Source of the DNA: Pipra filicauda
Taxonomy: Eukaryota; Chordata; Aves; Passeriformes; Pipridae
NCBI RefSeq assembly: GCF_003945595.2
Contig: NW_024104402.1
Coordinates: forward strand, 744,001 to 808,000
Length of the DNA stretch: 64,000 nucleotides
Direction of reading: 5' to 3'
A program made the translations under genes and the position numbers. The first letter of the stretch is position 1. Every line of letters begins with the position of its first letter. The notes beneath the pieces are model-generated. The model searched no databases, was not told where the DNA came from, and was given only the letters and a program-made list of their open reading frames with translations. This document shows positions 42,101-50,091 of the stretch, in pieces.

Positions 42101-45100
42101 GTTTGAAAGTGTTTCAATATTTACTGTCACACAGACCAAGAGATAAAATATATGTATATATATGTACAATATATGTCTAAACATATAAACACACAATATG
42201 TAGATTCTTCTACATGTATGCAAAAAAACTCCCTTGTTAGTATAATCTGTGCCTACAAGAATGGCTCCTCCCTCGTCCCCTTAGTGCTATTAACTTCCAC
42301 CCTCTCCTATTTCTACCTGGAAATAGATTAGCTGAAGTCTAATGCACAGATAGCCTTGCCCAGAATGCAGAGCAGAGAAACCTTGACCCGCTGTGCTATA
42401 GAGAAAGTTGCAGGGTATAATCCGAAGAAAAGAAGCTAGCAGGGTTAATGGTTTGAATACTGTTTACTTTAACAGGTATTTCACTTGAAGTATGTAAGAA
42501 ATCTTCAATGTAATGGGACCAATTTGGCACTTAAGTCCTTATACAAACTTATTTGCTGAATGGAGATGGGATTAATCACATTAGGTGATTAAAACTCACT
42601 TAATAGACTATTTGACTAAACTCAACTTCTGAAAAACTGAACTGATACTACCAAATAATGCTTGAGTTTAATAAGCTGTTTGTTCAAGTGGCAAATGAAG
42701 AAATACAAAGAAAAAAAGCAGTTCAGAAGTCACAGATCTGTGTTAACACCCTTTCAGTTCCAGTCAAATTAATGCAAGGATTTACTGCAATGCAGTAAAA
42801 ATCTAAGTAAAATGGCGTTGTCTGAAAATGTGTGAAGTATTTTAATTTAATTTTAGAATCTTTGAAGCCTGTGCAAACTGCCTAAACATGACAGCAGCCT
42901 CCATGCAGAAGTAATGATGACTTTCCCACCATTATAAAAGTGGTATAAATGTGTGTCATTGACTAACAGTAAGCGTATGATTTCATTGCTGTTCAGGTAT
43001 GTGCAAATCGCTGGCTGTGGGAATTAAACAGCCCAGTGCAGAAGACTGGATTTAAGCAACAAAGCTGGTTTAAAATTACAGTATTCAGATTATTTGAGGT
43101 CATACTACAAATCTGTGAGTATATTAACTGACTCCTGAAATTACTACCGTAAATAACTTCGAGGTTTATACCTGGAATTAGGGAAAAACATAACGGATTA
43201 ATTCTTCAATATTTCTATGGGGGGAAAAACCCCTCAGCCTTATTTGAACTTCAAAAAGACCTACACGCAAATCCTATATAGTTCAATATATTAAAAAAAA
43301 AAAGAATTCTATTTGCTCAGTATTCTCACTAGACAAACCAAACCCTGATACAAAACAAATAAAATCTTTTGGTTCTTTCTTTACAATAATGAGGCAAAGT
43401 CGGAACAATAAACTTTGCACAGAACACACAAGGGCATGGAATAGGGTATCTCACCTCTTCTGCATTAATGTTTTGGATGGACAGTGTAGATACAACTGTC
43501 TTACAGAGAAACCATAAATATGATGTGTTATTCTCTCTCTTTCTTAAACTGTCTGCAAGCAATCCAATGGCTGTTCTGCCAAGTTTGCTCAGGCACACAA
43601 ATTTTTAGGGTAGTTCAGTGTAAGGAATTATTATCTCTGCCTGTGCTAATCCTTGTTCTCTGTAAGAATCCATCCTGTGTGCCTGTGAACCCAGACACTG
43701 GGCTAGCCAGTCACACACTACGGACTCCATCATAACTTTCTATGCACAGAAGCAGTAGCTTCCCCTGTTAACACGCACACAGTAGGTTCTTTCCTACTTT
43801 TGAACCTTTTTTTTTTGTTAAACAGAAGTCATTCAAACAAAGCTTGCTGCAATCTGAATGAAATTTAGATCCTACATATTCCCATTTTATAGTCAACAAT
43901 CAGCATGCTTTCTGATTGTCTATAAAAGTATTCTGACAACCAAAACCAAGAAGACTCAGAAAAAGAATAAATCTGTAATAAAATTGCCTTCACACTATAT
44001 AAGAGAGCATAAAAATTGGATGCACAACATATTAGTTTTTGCCTGAATTTCATATTCCCATGTAGTATTAGAATTCATTTTCAAGCTCTACTTTGCTATC
44101 AGACTTCTGAAGTGACATTTGTCACTGTCTCCAAAGACTGGAACTGACACTGAGATGCAACACGAAAGCATAACGTTATCTCAAAGGCTCTGACCTTATG
44201 CAGCTATGTATAATTTTGACATTACAGTGCAGGACAGACTAATTCCTAACATAGTTTTATATTATGCATGTAATCCAGTTCATATCTAAAAATATTTCGG
44301 AGTTGGCTCATGCGAACATTTTTGCATGTTTATGCCTGTTTTTATCATGAATGACCAACACCCATAAGACTATAGGAACAGAGCACCAGAGCAGCCCACA
44401 GATGGTTAAACGTGTGTAAGGAACCATTTATAAGACCTTCAAAGCTTTTGAGTCTTCTATTTTTCAACTACACTTGCATTAAAGTCCCAAGCCAAAATAC
44501 TCGGATCTGCAGCCAAATACCATGTGATGTTGAACACACAGGGTACCATCCACTATAACAAACCGTGAATACCAGCTTTGAAGAAGACAAAAGTTGACTC
44601 AAAAAAAAGTTGGCACAGAAATTTGGACCTCGCAAACGCAGCGTCGGATCCTGGCCGCCTGACAAGCTGCCGACAGCGGCTCTCGATGCCGGTACAACAC
44701 AGGAGCACAGCGCGATGACGGCTGCGGGACGGCCAGTTCCAGGGCCCGTCCCTCGGCGGATTACAACCCTTAGAGAGTTTCTAGACACCAGGCTGTCAAT
44801 CTCTTTCGCAGCCCCGGCACCTGGCTCTTCTCCCCGCCGCCCCGCCCGGGCCCCGCTGCCCACAGCTCGGGGGGCCGGGTGCGAGAGGGACGAGTCTCGA
44901 GCCCCCTGACTGCCCGCCGCAGCACCCCGAGCGGCCCCCGCTGCCCCGCAGGCTCCGTGCCCGGCCCCCGCCGTGCCCACCCCCGCACAGCAGCGGGGAA
45001 GGGGGAGGCGCTGCCTGCCCTCAGCCCCAGGCGAGACGGGCCGCGCCCCGCACCCCCTCGGCCGGCACGGCCGGGGCAGGCCGGGCGGCAGTGCGTCCCG

Positions 45101-45251
45101 CCGGCAGGCAGCCCCCGCCGGCAGGCAGCCCCCGCCGGCAGGCAGCCCCCGCCGGCAGGCAGCCCCCGCCGGCAGGCAGCCCCCGCCGGCAGGCAGCCCC
45201 CGCCCGCCACCGAGCCCCCGCACCTTGGCTCCGCCTGCCGCCGCTCTCCAT
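8672..45251 (-). CDS. SPATA7: SPATA7, spermatogenesis-associated protein 7 (complete, 12 coding exons)
   Basis: The coding exons join in frame into 554 codons plus stop; human SPATA7 is 599 aa. SPATA7 is a ciliary protein of the photoreceptor connecting cilium that partners with RPGRIP1; human loss causes Leber congenital amaurosis 3 and retinitis pigmentosa. Family stretches recognised in order: [10 protein letters not shown] (exon 2), HYNRMLSAK (exon 3), a [10 protein letters not shown] basic helix (exon 5), the core [19 protein letters not shown] and QYRYYTPA (residues about 220-260, exon 6), [15 protein letters not shown] (exon 10) and [15 protein letters not shown] (exon 12). The C-terminus is acidic and poorly conserved. 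There is no signal peptide or membrane segment. The gene begins in a CpG island and spans 36.6 kb. No frameshift or premature stop was seen, so the gene looks intact. Confidence 0.96.
9499..9556 (-). CDS. SPATA7: SPATA7 exon 11
   Basis: 58 nt with acceptor ttgtag|G and donor GAG|gtaggt. It encodes [19 protein letters not shown], matching human FLERLFERHIKQNKHLEEE. Confidence 0.96.
10975..11052 (-). CDS. SPATA7: SPATA7 exon 10
   Basis: 78 nt with acceptor ccctgcag|G and donor CAG|gtgggt. It encodes [20 protein letters not shown] followed by GLFSN; human has EEELLYLSFIEDVTDEILKL followed by GLFSN. This is one of the best conserved exons. Confidence 0.97.
12360..12413 (-). CDS. SPATA7: SPATA7 exon 9
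   Basis: 54 nt with donor CCCA|gtaagt. It encodes (R)[17 protein letters not shown], collinear with human RAMCQYSLKPPSTRKIY. The acceptor is at gattag; a repeated AG leaves an alternative 2 nt further on, but phase supports the chosen site. Confidence 0.85.
13311..13381 (-). CDS. SPATA7: SPATA7 exon 8
   Basis: 71 nt with acceptor ttgtag|GCT and donor AAG|gtgcct. It encodes [19 protein letters not shown] and the following ILR. Similarity to human is weak here; the call rests mainly on splice sites, an open frame and phase agreement (0 in, 2 out). Confidence 0.72.
13838..13904 (-). CDS. SPATA7: SPATA7 exon 7
   Basis: 67 nt with acceptor ttgtag|G and donor AAG|gtaata. It encodes [20 protein letters not shown], weakly but collinearly similar to the human segment after QTELSF. 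Phases agree with both neighbours. Confidence 0.85.
14871..15334 (-). CDS. SPATA7: SPATA7 exon 6 (largest, conserved core)
   Basis: 464 nt with acceptor ttctag|AGT and donor AG|gtacag. It encodes residues 128-281. A Ser/Arg/Cys-rich low-complexity stretch (about 175-215) precedes the most conserved part of the protein: [12 protein letters not shown] (from 220), PFTPRTL (from 237), [19 protein letters not shown] and EVQTQTD. Human has SGDLLDKHSELF, PFTPRTL and [18 protein letters not shown] in the same order. Confidence 0.97.
15335..22027 (-). other. SPATA7: SPATA7 intron 5
   Basis: A 6.7-kb intron with phase 0 at both ends. Apart from the CR1 endonuclease fragment near its 5' (right) end, I see only AT-rich sequence and short TA runs (for example 20855-20880). 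No additional phase-0 exon was recognised. Confidence 0.75.
21600..21910 (+). mobile_element. CR1 LINE fragment, endonuclease region of ORF2
   Basis: The plus-strand frame at 21577-21945 contains [54 protein letters not shown] and LECMEL. These are hallmarks of the N-terminal APE-type endonuclease of CR1 ORF2; the Glu of SESWW corresponds to the conserved catalytic-site Glu. The frame is still open, but no reverse transcriptase or 3' UTR follows, so this is a fragment truncated at both ends. It lies antisense in SPATA7 intron 5, roughly 100 bp from exon 5. Confidence 0.85.
22028..22158 (-). CDS. SPATA7: SPATA7 exon 5
   Basis: 131 nt with acceptor cctaag and donor AAG|gtagat. It encodes [20 protein letters not shown], matching human [20 protein letters not shown] and predicted to be a charged helix. 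The second half, a Ser/Gly-rich stretch ending SFGK, is unlike the human sequence although the exon length is nearly the same. CR1 fragments lie on both sides. Confidence 0.93.
22891..23405 (-). mobile_element. CR1 LINE, 5'-truncated 3' end
   Basis: Read on the minus strand it ends in the CR1 motif AACCTAAATGATTCTATGAT (3' end at 22891). It encodes the C-terminal ORF2 tail [28 protein letters not shown] and [13 protein letters not shown]. This is a typical 5'-truncated copy in the sense orientation of SPATA7. The 5' break is near 23405, where similarity to the ORF2 tail stops. Confidence 0.92.
33040..33057. repeat. (AT)9 microsatellite beside the SPATA7 exon 4 donor
   Basis: Nine AT units occupy SPATA7 intron 4 positions of about +12 to +29 after the gtaagt donor. 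Confidence 0.9.
33069..33116 (-). CDS. SPATA7: SPATA7 exon 4
   Basis: 48 nt with acceptor tttttag and consensus donor T|gtaagt. It encodes (A)[15 protein letters not shown](F), clearly homologous to human [17 protein letters not shown]. Phases are 1 and 1. An (AT)9 tract starts at intron position +12. Confidence 0.94.
33117..34859 (-). other. SPATA7: SPATA7 introns 2 and 3
   Basis: Intron 3 (33117-34101) contains a very AT-rich low-complexity block near 33555-33800 made of repeated ATTATAAAATATA-like words. Intron 2 (34195-34859) shows nothing recognisable. Confidence 0.75.
34102..34194 (-). CDS. SPATA7: SPATA7 exon 3
   Basis: 93 nt with acceptor ttacag and donor AAAG|gtaaaa, phase 1 at both ends. 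It encodes (A)FCIDSSRSL and HYNRMLSAK, matching the human exon 3 segment. Because it is a multiple of three with symmetric phases it can be skipped in frame, as in the human isoform lacking this segment. Confidence 0.94.
34860..34940 (-). CDS. SPATA7: SPATA7 exon 2
   Basis: 81 nt with acceptor aaag|TG and donor G|gtaagt, phases 1 to 1. It encodes [19 protein letters not shown], which matches human [19 protein letters not shown]. The left part of the exon is less conserved. A stronger-looking acceptor 24 nt upstream would bring in an in-frame stop. Confidence 0.9.
37760..38146 (+). mobile_element. RTE-clade LINE (AviRTE-like) 3' end, copy 1
   Basis: It encodes the C-terminus of an RTE ORF2: [19 protein letters not shown], a [11 protein letters not shown] segment, a basic [10 protein letters not shown] stretch and a terminal zinc-finger-like [18 protein letters not shown]. 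It stops at 38107-38109, followed by a short 3' UTR ending GCCCAGCCAT. The C-x2-C ... H pattern and SRIGL.SH are typical of RTE C-termini. Degraded upstream remnants (GHVTEM, then an LLYGEL-like frame) show the copy starts near 37760. About 35 bp is missing before YKDS compared with copy 2. Antisense in SPATA7 intron 1. Confidence 0.85.
39130..39290 (-). mobile_element. Possible old tRNA-derived SINE relic
   Basis: On the minus strand there is an A-box-like TGTAGTGGCTAGAGC (near 39265-39280) and a B-box-like GGGTCAAATCCC (near 39205-39217), as in tRNA-headed SINE families such as MIR. The box spacing is longer than usual and no family was identified, so this is a tentative call. Confidence 0.3.
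41365..41712 (+). mobile_element. CR1 LINE, 5'-truncated 3' end
   Basis: It begins with the conserved CR1 3' stretch CTACAACTACCTGAAAGGAG and ends CTTAACAATTCTATGATTCTATGA, the avian CR1 terminal repeat. It contains the usual GGTTGGATTTGATAACCTTA motif just before the end. Antisense to SPATA7 in intron 1. Confidence 0.93.
45101..45202. repeat. 17-bp minisatellite, six perfect copies
   Basis: CCGGCAGGCAGCCCCCG is repeated six times without mismatch, 22 bp inside SPATA7 intron 1. On the transcribed (minus) strand each unit presents a run of five G. Because 17 is not a multiple of three, the array opens long artificial frames on both strands. Confidence 0.97.
45224..45251 (-). CDS. SPATA7: SPATA7 exon 1 (coding part)
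   Basis: It encodes MESGGRRSQ plus one base, then the donor G|gtgcgg. Human SPATA7 starts MDGSRRVRA. Joining to exon 2 makes a Val codon at the position of human Val7. This ATG has A at -3 and G at +4, a strong context. The frame is open upstream, and an in-frame ATG at 45404 would add 51 residues, so the start is chosen by similarity to human. Confidence 0.8.
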
Positions 45252-45402
45252 CCTCAGCCCATGCCCCGGGCCGGGCCCGAAGGGGCGGCGCCGGCCGGCG
45301 CTCGGCCCGGCGGCAGCGGCGGTTCGTCCCCCGCTGCGGGTGGGGCGGGGCGGGACACGGGCCGGGCCCGGCGGGTCCCGCCTCAGCCGCCTCGCCGTTG
45401 CC

Positions 45403-45770
45403 ATGGCGGCGGGAGCGCGGTGAGGCCTCGCCCTCGCAGCCCCAGCCCGGGCGGGCCGAGCCGAGAGGGCGCAGGGCCCTGCGGGTCCCCCCCAGCGGGC
45501 GGGCTCGAAACGTCCGTTCCAGCGGTGCATTGCAGCCAGGAGAAAGTTTCTGCCCCGTTTTGTCCCTCATTATCTAAGCCTATTTCTTGTAACTTGACAG
45601 GAAGTCGAAGAATAATGAATGCCAGGGAGAAACTTATGGCAAATCGCTCATATTTCAGAGAAGCAAGTGACAAATCAAGAGCTTAGAGTGTTCCCAGTGC
45701 ATTACACTGAAGAATTTAAGAAGCACCTTAGAAATGAACTACAGAATAAACTTTTGATAAGCAGCATTTA
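45403..45770 (+). ncRNA. Candidate divergent two-exon transcript
   Basis: A plus-strand exon containing GCCATGGCGGCGGGAGCGCG is followed by a donor gtgagg at 45420. A good acceptor (polypyrimidine then ttgacag) ends at 45600, and an AATAAA lies at 45745-45750, just before the SINE insertion. Splicing would leave only a 28-codon frame (45403-45419 joined to 45601-45670), so it is more likely a promoter-divergent noncoding RNA than a protein gene. No homologue is recognised; this is an inference from splice and polyA signals. Confidence 0.3.
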
Positions 45771-45781
45771 TCCCATTGATT

Positions 45782-46123
45782 AATATATGTATGGGCCTCT
45801 GGTGGTCTAGTGGTTAGAGTGCCTGACTCTCACCTCTGCGACCCGGGTTCGATTCCCGGCCCCCTGGGCAGGTGGAGCTCGTCAGCCTTGGTAGGCAATC
45901 CACCTAAGAGAAGGTCACTCTAAACAAACCTACATCCTGGGGACCTCACTGCCACTGTCCAAGCTTTGCTCGGCCCCGGCAGATGAACCTCAGGACTAAA
46001 GGGTGGGCTCAGTTCAGCGCACGCTGTGTCTCACCTAAAAATCCACTGCGCAGGCTGGAAGGGTTAATGACCTTTCCCAAAAATCTTCACTCGCGAAGAC
46101 TGGCCATTATCAATATATGTATG
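45782..46123 (+). mobile_element. tRNA-headed SINE with RTE-like 3' tail, flanked by 12-bp TSD
   Basis: The element spans 45794-46111 and is flanked by perfect 12-bp duplications, AATATATGTATG, at 45782-45793 and 46112-46123. The head resembles tRNA-Glu, with an intact A box (TGGTCTAGTGG) and B box (GGTTCGATTCC) for RNA polymerase III. A body of about 200 bp follows. The 3' end, CCTTTCCCAAAAATCTTCAC then TCGCGAAGACTGGCCAT, parallels the ends of the two RTE copies in this window. This suggests mobilisation by RTE machinery. The clean TSD suggests a fairly recent insertion. Confidence 0.88.
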
Positions 46124-46451
46124 CTGATGTGCTAGACTTGAACTTTCTGAAGAAGTGATAGGCTTATATTTACATTTTGTTGGGCAAGTTGCTGTTTTCC
46201 TTAATGCGAAATCTCTGAGATTTTTTTGTATATTTTGTGTGAAGATTTATCTCACTGACCTGCCAGGGGCACTGCAGTCCCCTCCATAGCCAGACACCTC
46301 ACAAAAGGGTACATGTAGCCCCAGCTGGAAAGGAATTCACTTTCACTATCTAGAAATTAGTATTAATCACAGGCTAAATACATGTTTTTTAATGTAGTTT
46401 GCTGCATCTTCTTACATGCTAGGAAAAATAATTTGAACGCAGTTCAAATCA

Positions 46452-46569
46452 TAACAAAATCAAGGGGATGGTATTTGAAAACAATGTTTCTTCCTTATTT
46501 CTGCCACATTTAACAAAATCAAGGGGATGGTATTTGAAAACAATGTTTCTTCCTTATTTCTGCCACATT
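46452..46569. repeat. Perfect 59-bp tandem duplication
   Basis: 46452-46510 is repeated without mismatch at 46511-46569. The unit starts TAACAAAATCAAGGGGATGG. Zero divergence implies a recent event or an assembly effect. Confidence 0.95.
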
Positions 46570-46642
46570 TAAAGCTCCCATTTAAAGTTTGTGTAGACTC
46601 TACCAAAAGCTTTTCAGTAGTTGACTATTGAATGTTGTGATA

Positions 46643-47223
46643 TCTCTTATAATTTTAGATATTCCCATTAGCTATATTAAGTACTCCTTTGATATGGCCT
46701 TAGTTCTTATGCTTCATGTTGTAGTGTTCATTTTGGCAGTCTAAACTGTTTTCTGTAAAATAATCTCAAAATGTAGTTGGTGTTAAATTTGTCTGGGATG
46801 GGTGAGAGAGGAAATGTATACCTTGGAAACTCATCTGTCCTCCATCCTCTGGTGGTCCTCTGTCTTTCTGTCTGCTTTGTTTTGTAAAAACGTCTATTAC
46901 TGGGGCATTTCAACTACCGTCAACCATCTTCGTTCGCGTCTCTTATAATTTTAGATATTCCCATTAGCTATATTAAGTACTCCTTTGATATGGCCTTAGT
47001 TCTTATGCTTCATGTTGTAGTGTTCATTTTGGCAGTCTAAACTGTTTTCTGTAAAATAATCTCAAAATGTAGTTGGTGTTAAATTTGTCTGGGGTGGGTG
47101 AGAGAGGAAATGTATGCCTTGGAAACTCATCTGTCCTCCGTCCTCTGGTGGTCCTCTGTCTTTCTGTCTGCTTTTTTTTGTAAAAACGTCTATTACTGGG
47201 GCATTTCAACTACCGTCAACCAT
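46643..47223. repeat. 285-bp direct duplication separated by 11 bp
   Basis: 46643-46927 and 46939-47223 match along their whole 285 bp at an offset of 296, with about four substitutions noticed. Between them lies CTTCGTTCGCG (46928-46938). Together with the last two bases of copy 1 this is a 13-base exact match to the RTE tail at 60406-60418. The pair gives two near-identical 61-codon minus-strand frames that I do not regard as genes. Confidence 0.93.
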
Positions 47224-50062
47224 GATGTCACAAATACCTTACTTTTTTCTCAAAACAAAGTAATTTGATAGCATTTTGTAATTTTCTCATATTAATCTTG
47301 GATGTGAGTTCAATGTCATAGAGAGTATCTGCCAGGCAAGACCTACAAATCCAGAAAAAACTAATCCAACTGTTTTGGGATTTTCTGTTTTGTGTTTTGT
47401 TTGGTTGTTTTTTTTTTCTCTGAAGCAGATTTTTGATTGTGTGTGAAATTGGATATTTGGGGAAAAGGCTTCAGGAAATACGTTACCATAGTTCTTGTGT
47501 TTCAGGGTCTCTGGTTTATACTTCGATATAATTAAAATAATTAAATCTGTAGATTTTAGAGTTAGAGATAGTCTTTTAACAGTTTCCATTTCAGATACCT
47601 GAAGATACTGGAGAGAATATAAGTGTATGAGATTCTCAACTCTACATGGTTGAGATACTCTCTATTGCCTGCACAGATCATGCTACAGAAAACACTTGTC
47701 TCTTTTTGCCTTTTTGTTTGTTTGTTTTGTTTTAAATTAGCTGCTTATGGTAATGTTTAAATACTTTTTTTGGTTTTTTATCTGAATTCTGAATTTCAGG
47801 TTCCCAAATTCTGTTTGTGGTACTTAACATGTGGTAAGTAGGCTGTTCTGTCCAACCTGAATGACTAATTTCTCATAATCTTCTCCCTAATGTTCTGTAC
47901 TTTTTTCCACCATGTAGATAATTAAAACAGACAAATTTAAGTGAGAATTTTTAGAAACATATCACAACTATTCCCCTGGTTTCTAGGCAACGCTGAGGGT
48001 GTGTAGAGATTTCCACTAATTCTTTCTCAGTCAGCCGTCACAGCATCTTAGAGATGTCCTGGCTCTGAAATTTTTGACCTCAAATGGTAACACATACCAA
48101 AGCTCTATGTATTTCTGCTTAGTCTCACTTATGAGCCTTAGGCCGTTGGCCCCCTTTGGTCTGTGAGAGTATGTATATTTTAAGTGTAATTAAAAAGTAA
48201 CCCAGATGTATAAAAATGTACTAACACATTAAGTCCTATAACATGCACTAAATAAAACAAAACGAAAAAACCAACACAAAACTTTAACAAAAATTGAATC
48301 AGTCCTGGACTTTGATCAACTCGAACAAGTACAGAAACAAGTACCATAAATTGCTGCAGTGAGCCTACCATTGTTGAAGAAGCAATAACATGGCAAAACC
48401 TGGAAGATTTGTCCTTTCCTAATTTGAAAAGAGGAAACACAGAAATCAACATTGCTGTCTGTCCTTTTCAGCAGGCATTTTCATTTTCCCCTTTTCCTTG
48501 GAATGCATTACAACAGAACATGGTTTTAAAATGCACCTAGACTGGGAGGGAATGAAAGCATCAGGAATATGAGAGTCACATTTGCAAGTGTAGGTGGGCA
48601 TCTGTCCCTACCCTGACACAAACTTAGGGAACTATCACCTTGTCTACTACATCTGCCCTGCATATCGTCCAGTGTAGACACCTAACTGATGTGAAAATGT
48701 TCATAGTATTCTGCAATAAATGAACACAGAGAAAAATACTTAAAAAAAAAGGAAATGTCCACTTTCTTCTGCATGCTTAGCCCAGACAGGACAAGTTTCC
48801 TCTGAAAAAGACTGTGTGTCTTGCTAGGACCTCAAACAGTTATCTGCTCACTTGGGACAGAGATCTGTTCATAACGTCAGAACTCTGCATTTGTAGGATT
48901 TGACTTTCTTGGAAAAATAGTTTGCATGTACACTGAAAAATTAAAATCTGCAAGATTTTTGGAGAGTCTTTGCTTTTTCAAGCCATTGGTTTTCTTTCAT
49001 GCTTGCTTTTTCTTAAGCTGTCTATCAAAGTGAGCCTACATATTCAGGCAGAAAACAGCCCAACAACCAGATCTGCACACCATATTCACAGAGTATTCTA
49101 GAAAAGCCCTAAATTTATCACAGCATGTACTTCATAATGGAAATAAATCTCCTGGATCTATTTGAGTTTTTATTTGGCATAAGTGCAGGTTTGTCACCTG
49201 CCCATAGTCTGGTTGTGTGAGTGTTCCAAATCCCTTGTTGCAGCTCACAGAGGGCTATCACTGAGTTGCAGCAATCCCCAGCCAGTGTATCAGACAATTA
49301 ACCTTACAGTCTATTCCCCTACAACTACCTGGAAATAAAAACATTTCCCTGAAAGATCAGTGGAGGCAGTGCTTTCTAAATGCATTTAAACAGGCTGCCT
49401 GAGCAGGTTTCTTTGCTACCTACTTAAGAAATTCTTGTGTTGAATAATTGAAGTAGCTCACACACAGATGGTGTGAGGGAAAAAAAAAACCAAAAGACTT
49501 AATAGCTACTGAAATATGTTGTTTGATTGCTTTGTTTTTTGTTTTGTTTTGTTTTGCTTTTTTAAAGGATTCCTTTTCCAGGAGGAATGGTAGGTTGATT
49601 GCTGCCTTGTGTTTGCTGCGTGGTCTTTGATCATGTGATTCTTCAAGTTATTTAAAATCATGTGCGATCTTGAAATATCATTGCAGCTTTCTAAATGATG
49701 GAAAGTTATGTGTTCTGGCAGGGCTGGAGACTGTCTCTTTCTTCATGGCAATGCATTTAGTTGTTTTGTTATTGTCTGCATGCAGCAGTAGTAATAGATT
49801 TTTGTGAAGCTAGGGCTCCAGTGGGGAAGATAATGCAGAAACAATTCAGAGGAGATGATCCATGTCTTGAAAACTGCAGTTTTTAAAACCCTGTAATTTA
49901 GAATGCAATAAGGGAGCTAACCTAAAATAAGAGGGAATGTGATAAGGAAGATGAGGGCAACTGTAGGAATATATAATGACATAAAGTTTCTTTGAACATA
50001 GTGTTAAACTTTCATACTATTTATCAGCTTAGAAGAAGTCTCCCCTTCTTAGAGAAGAAGAG

Positions 50063-50091
50063 TTCATACTACTTAGAAGAAGTAGTATGAA
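50063..50091. repeat. Perfect 12-bp inverted repeat, 5-base loop
   Basis: TTCATACTACTT (50063-50074) pairs exactly with AAGTAGTATGAA (50080-50091). About 50 bp upstream, 50011-50038, a gapped direct copy of the same words occurs (TTCATACTA then CTTAGAAGAAG). Confidence 0.9.

Larger units (their letters stand above)
34941..45223 (-). other. SPATA7: SPATA7 intron 1
   Basis: A 10.3-kb first intron. It holds an RTE LINE 3' end (about 37760-38146), a probable tRNA-SINE relic (about 39130-39290), a CR1 3' end (41365-41712) and, next to the donor, the CpG-rich minisatellite. A 198-codon plus-strand frame at 36190-36786 has no recognisable domain. Confidence 0.7.
44630..45600. promoter_or_regulatory. 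SPATA7: CpG island: SPATA7 promoter, probably bidirectional
   Basis: A sharp change from AT-rich DNA to very GC- and CpG-rich sequence covers SPATA7 exon 1, its 5' UTR and the start of intron 1. No TATA box is evident, as expected for a CpG-island promoter. ATGs with strong contexts exist on both strands at 45402-45405, inside one CCATGG palindrome, which fits divergent transcription. The transcription start cannot be fixed from sequence. Confidence 0.85.

Noticed and set aside
44468..45686. Several long overlapping frames (up to 266 codons) on both strands in the CpG island
   Set aside because: They arise from GC-rich composition and from reading the 17-bp repeat in all three frames, which gives repetitive Gly/Ala/Pro/Arg peptides. 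Only the 28-nt SPATA7 exon 1 fits homology and splice phase.
45794..45870. Functional tRNA-Glu gene
   Set aside because: The A and B boxes are good, but the anticodon stem does not pair. The sequence continues into a SINE body with a tail and target-site duplication.
46728..47209. Pair of 61-codon near-identical minus-strand frames as duplicated small genes
   Set aside because: They are by-products of the 285-bp duplication; no start context, splice signal or homology supports coding.
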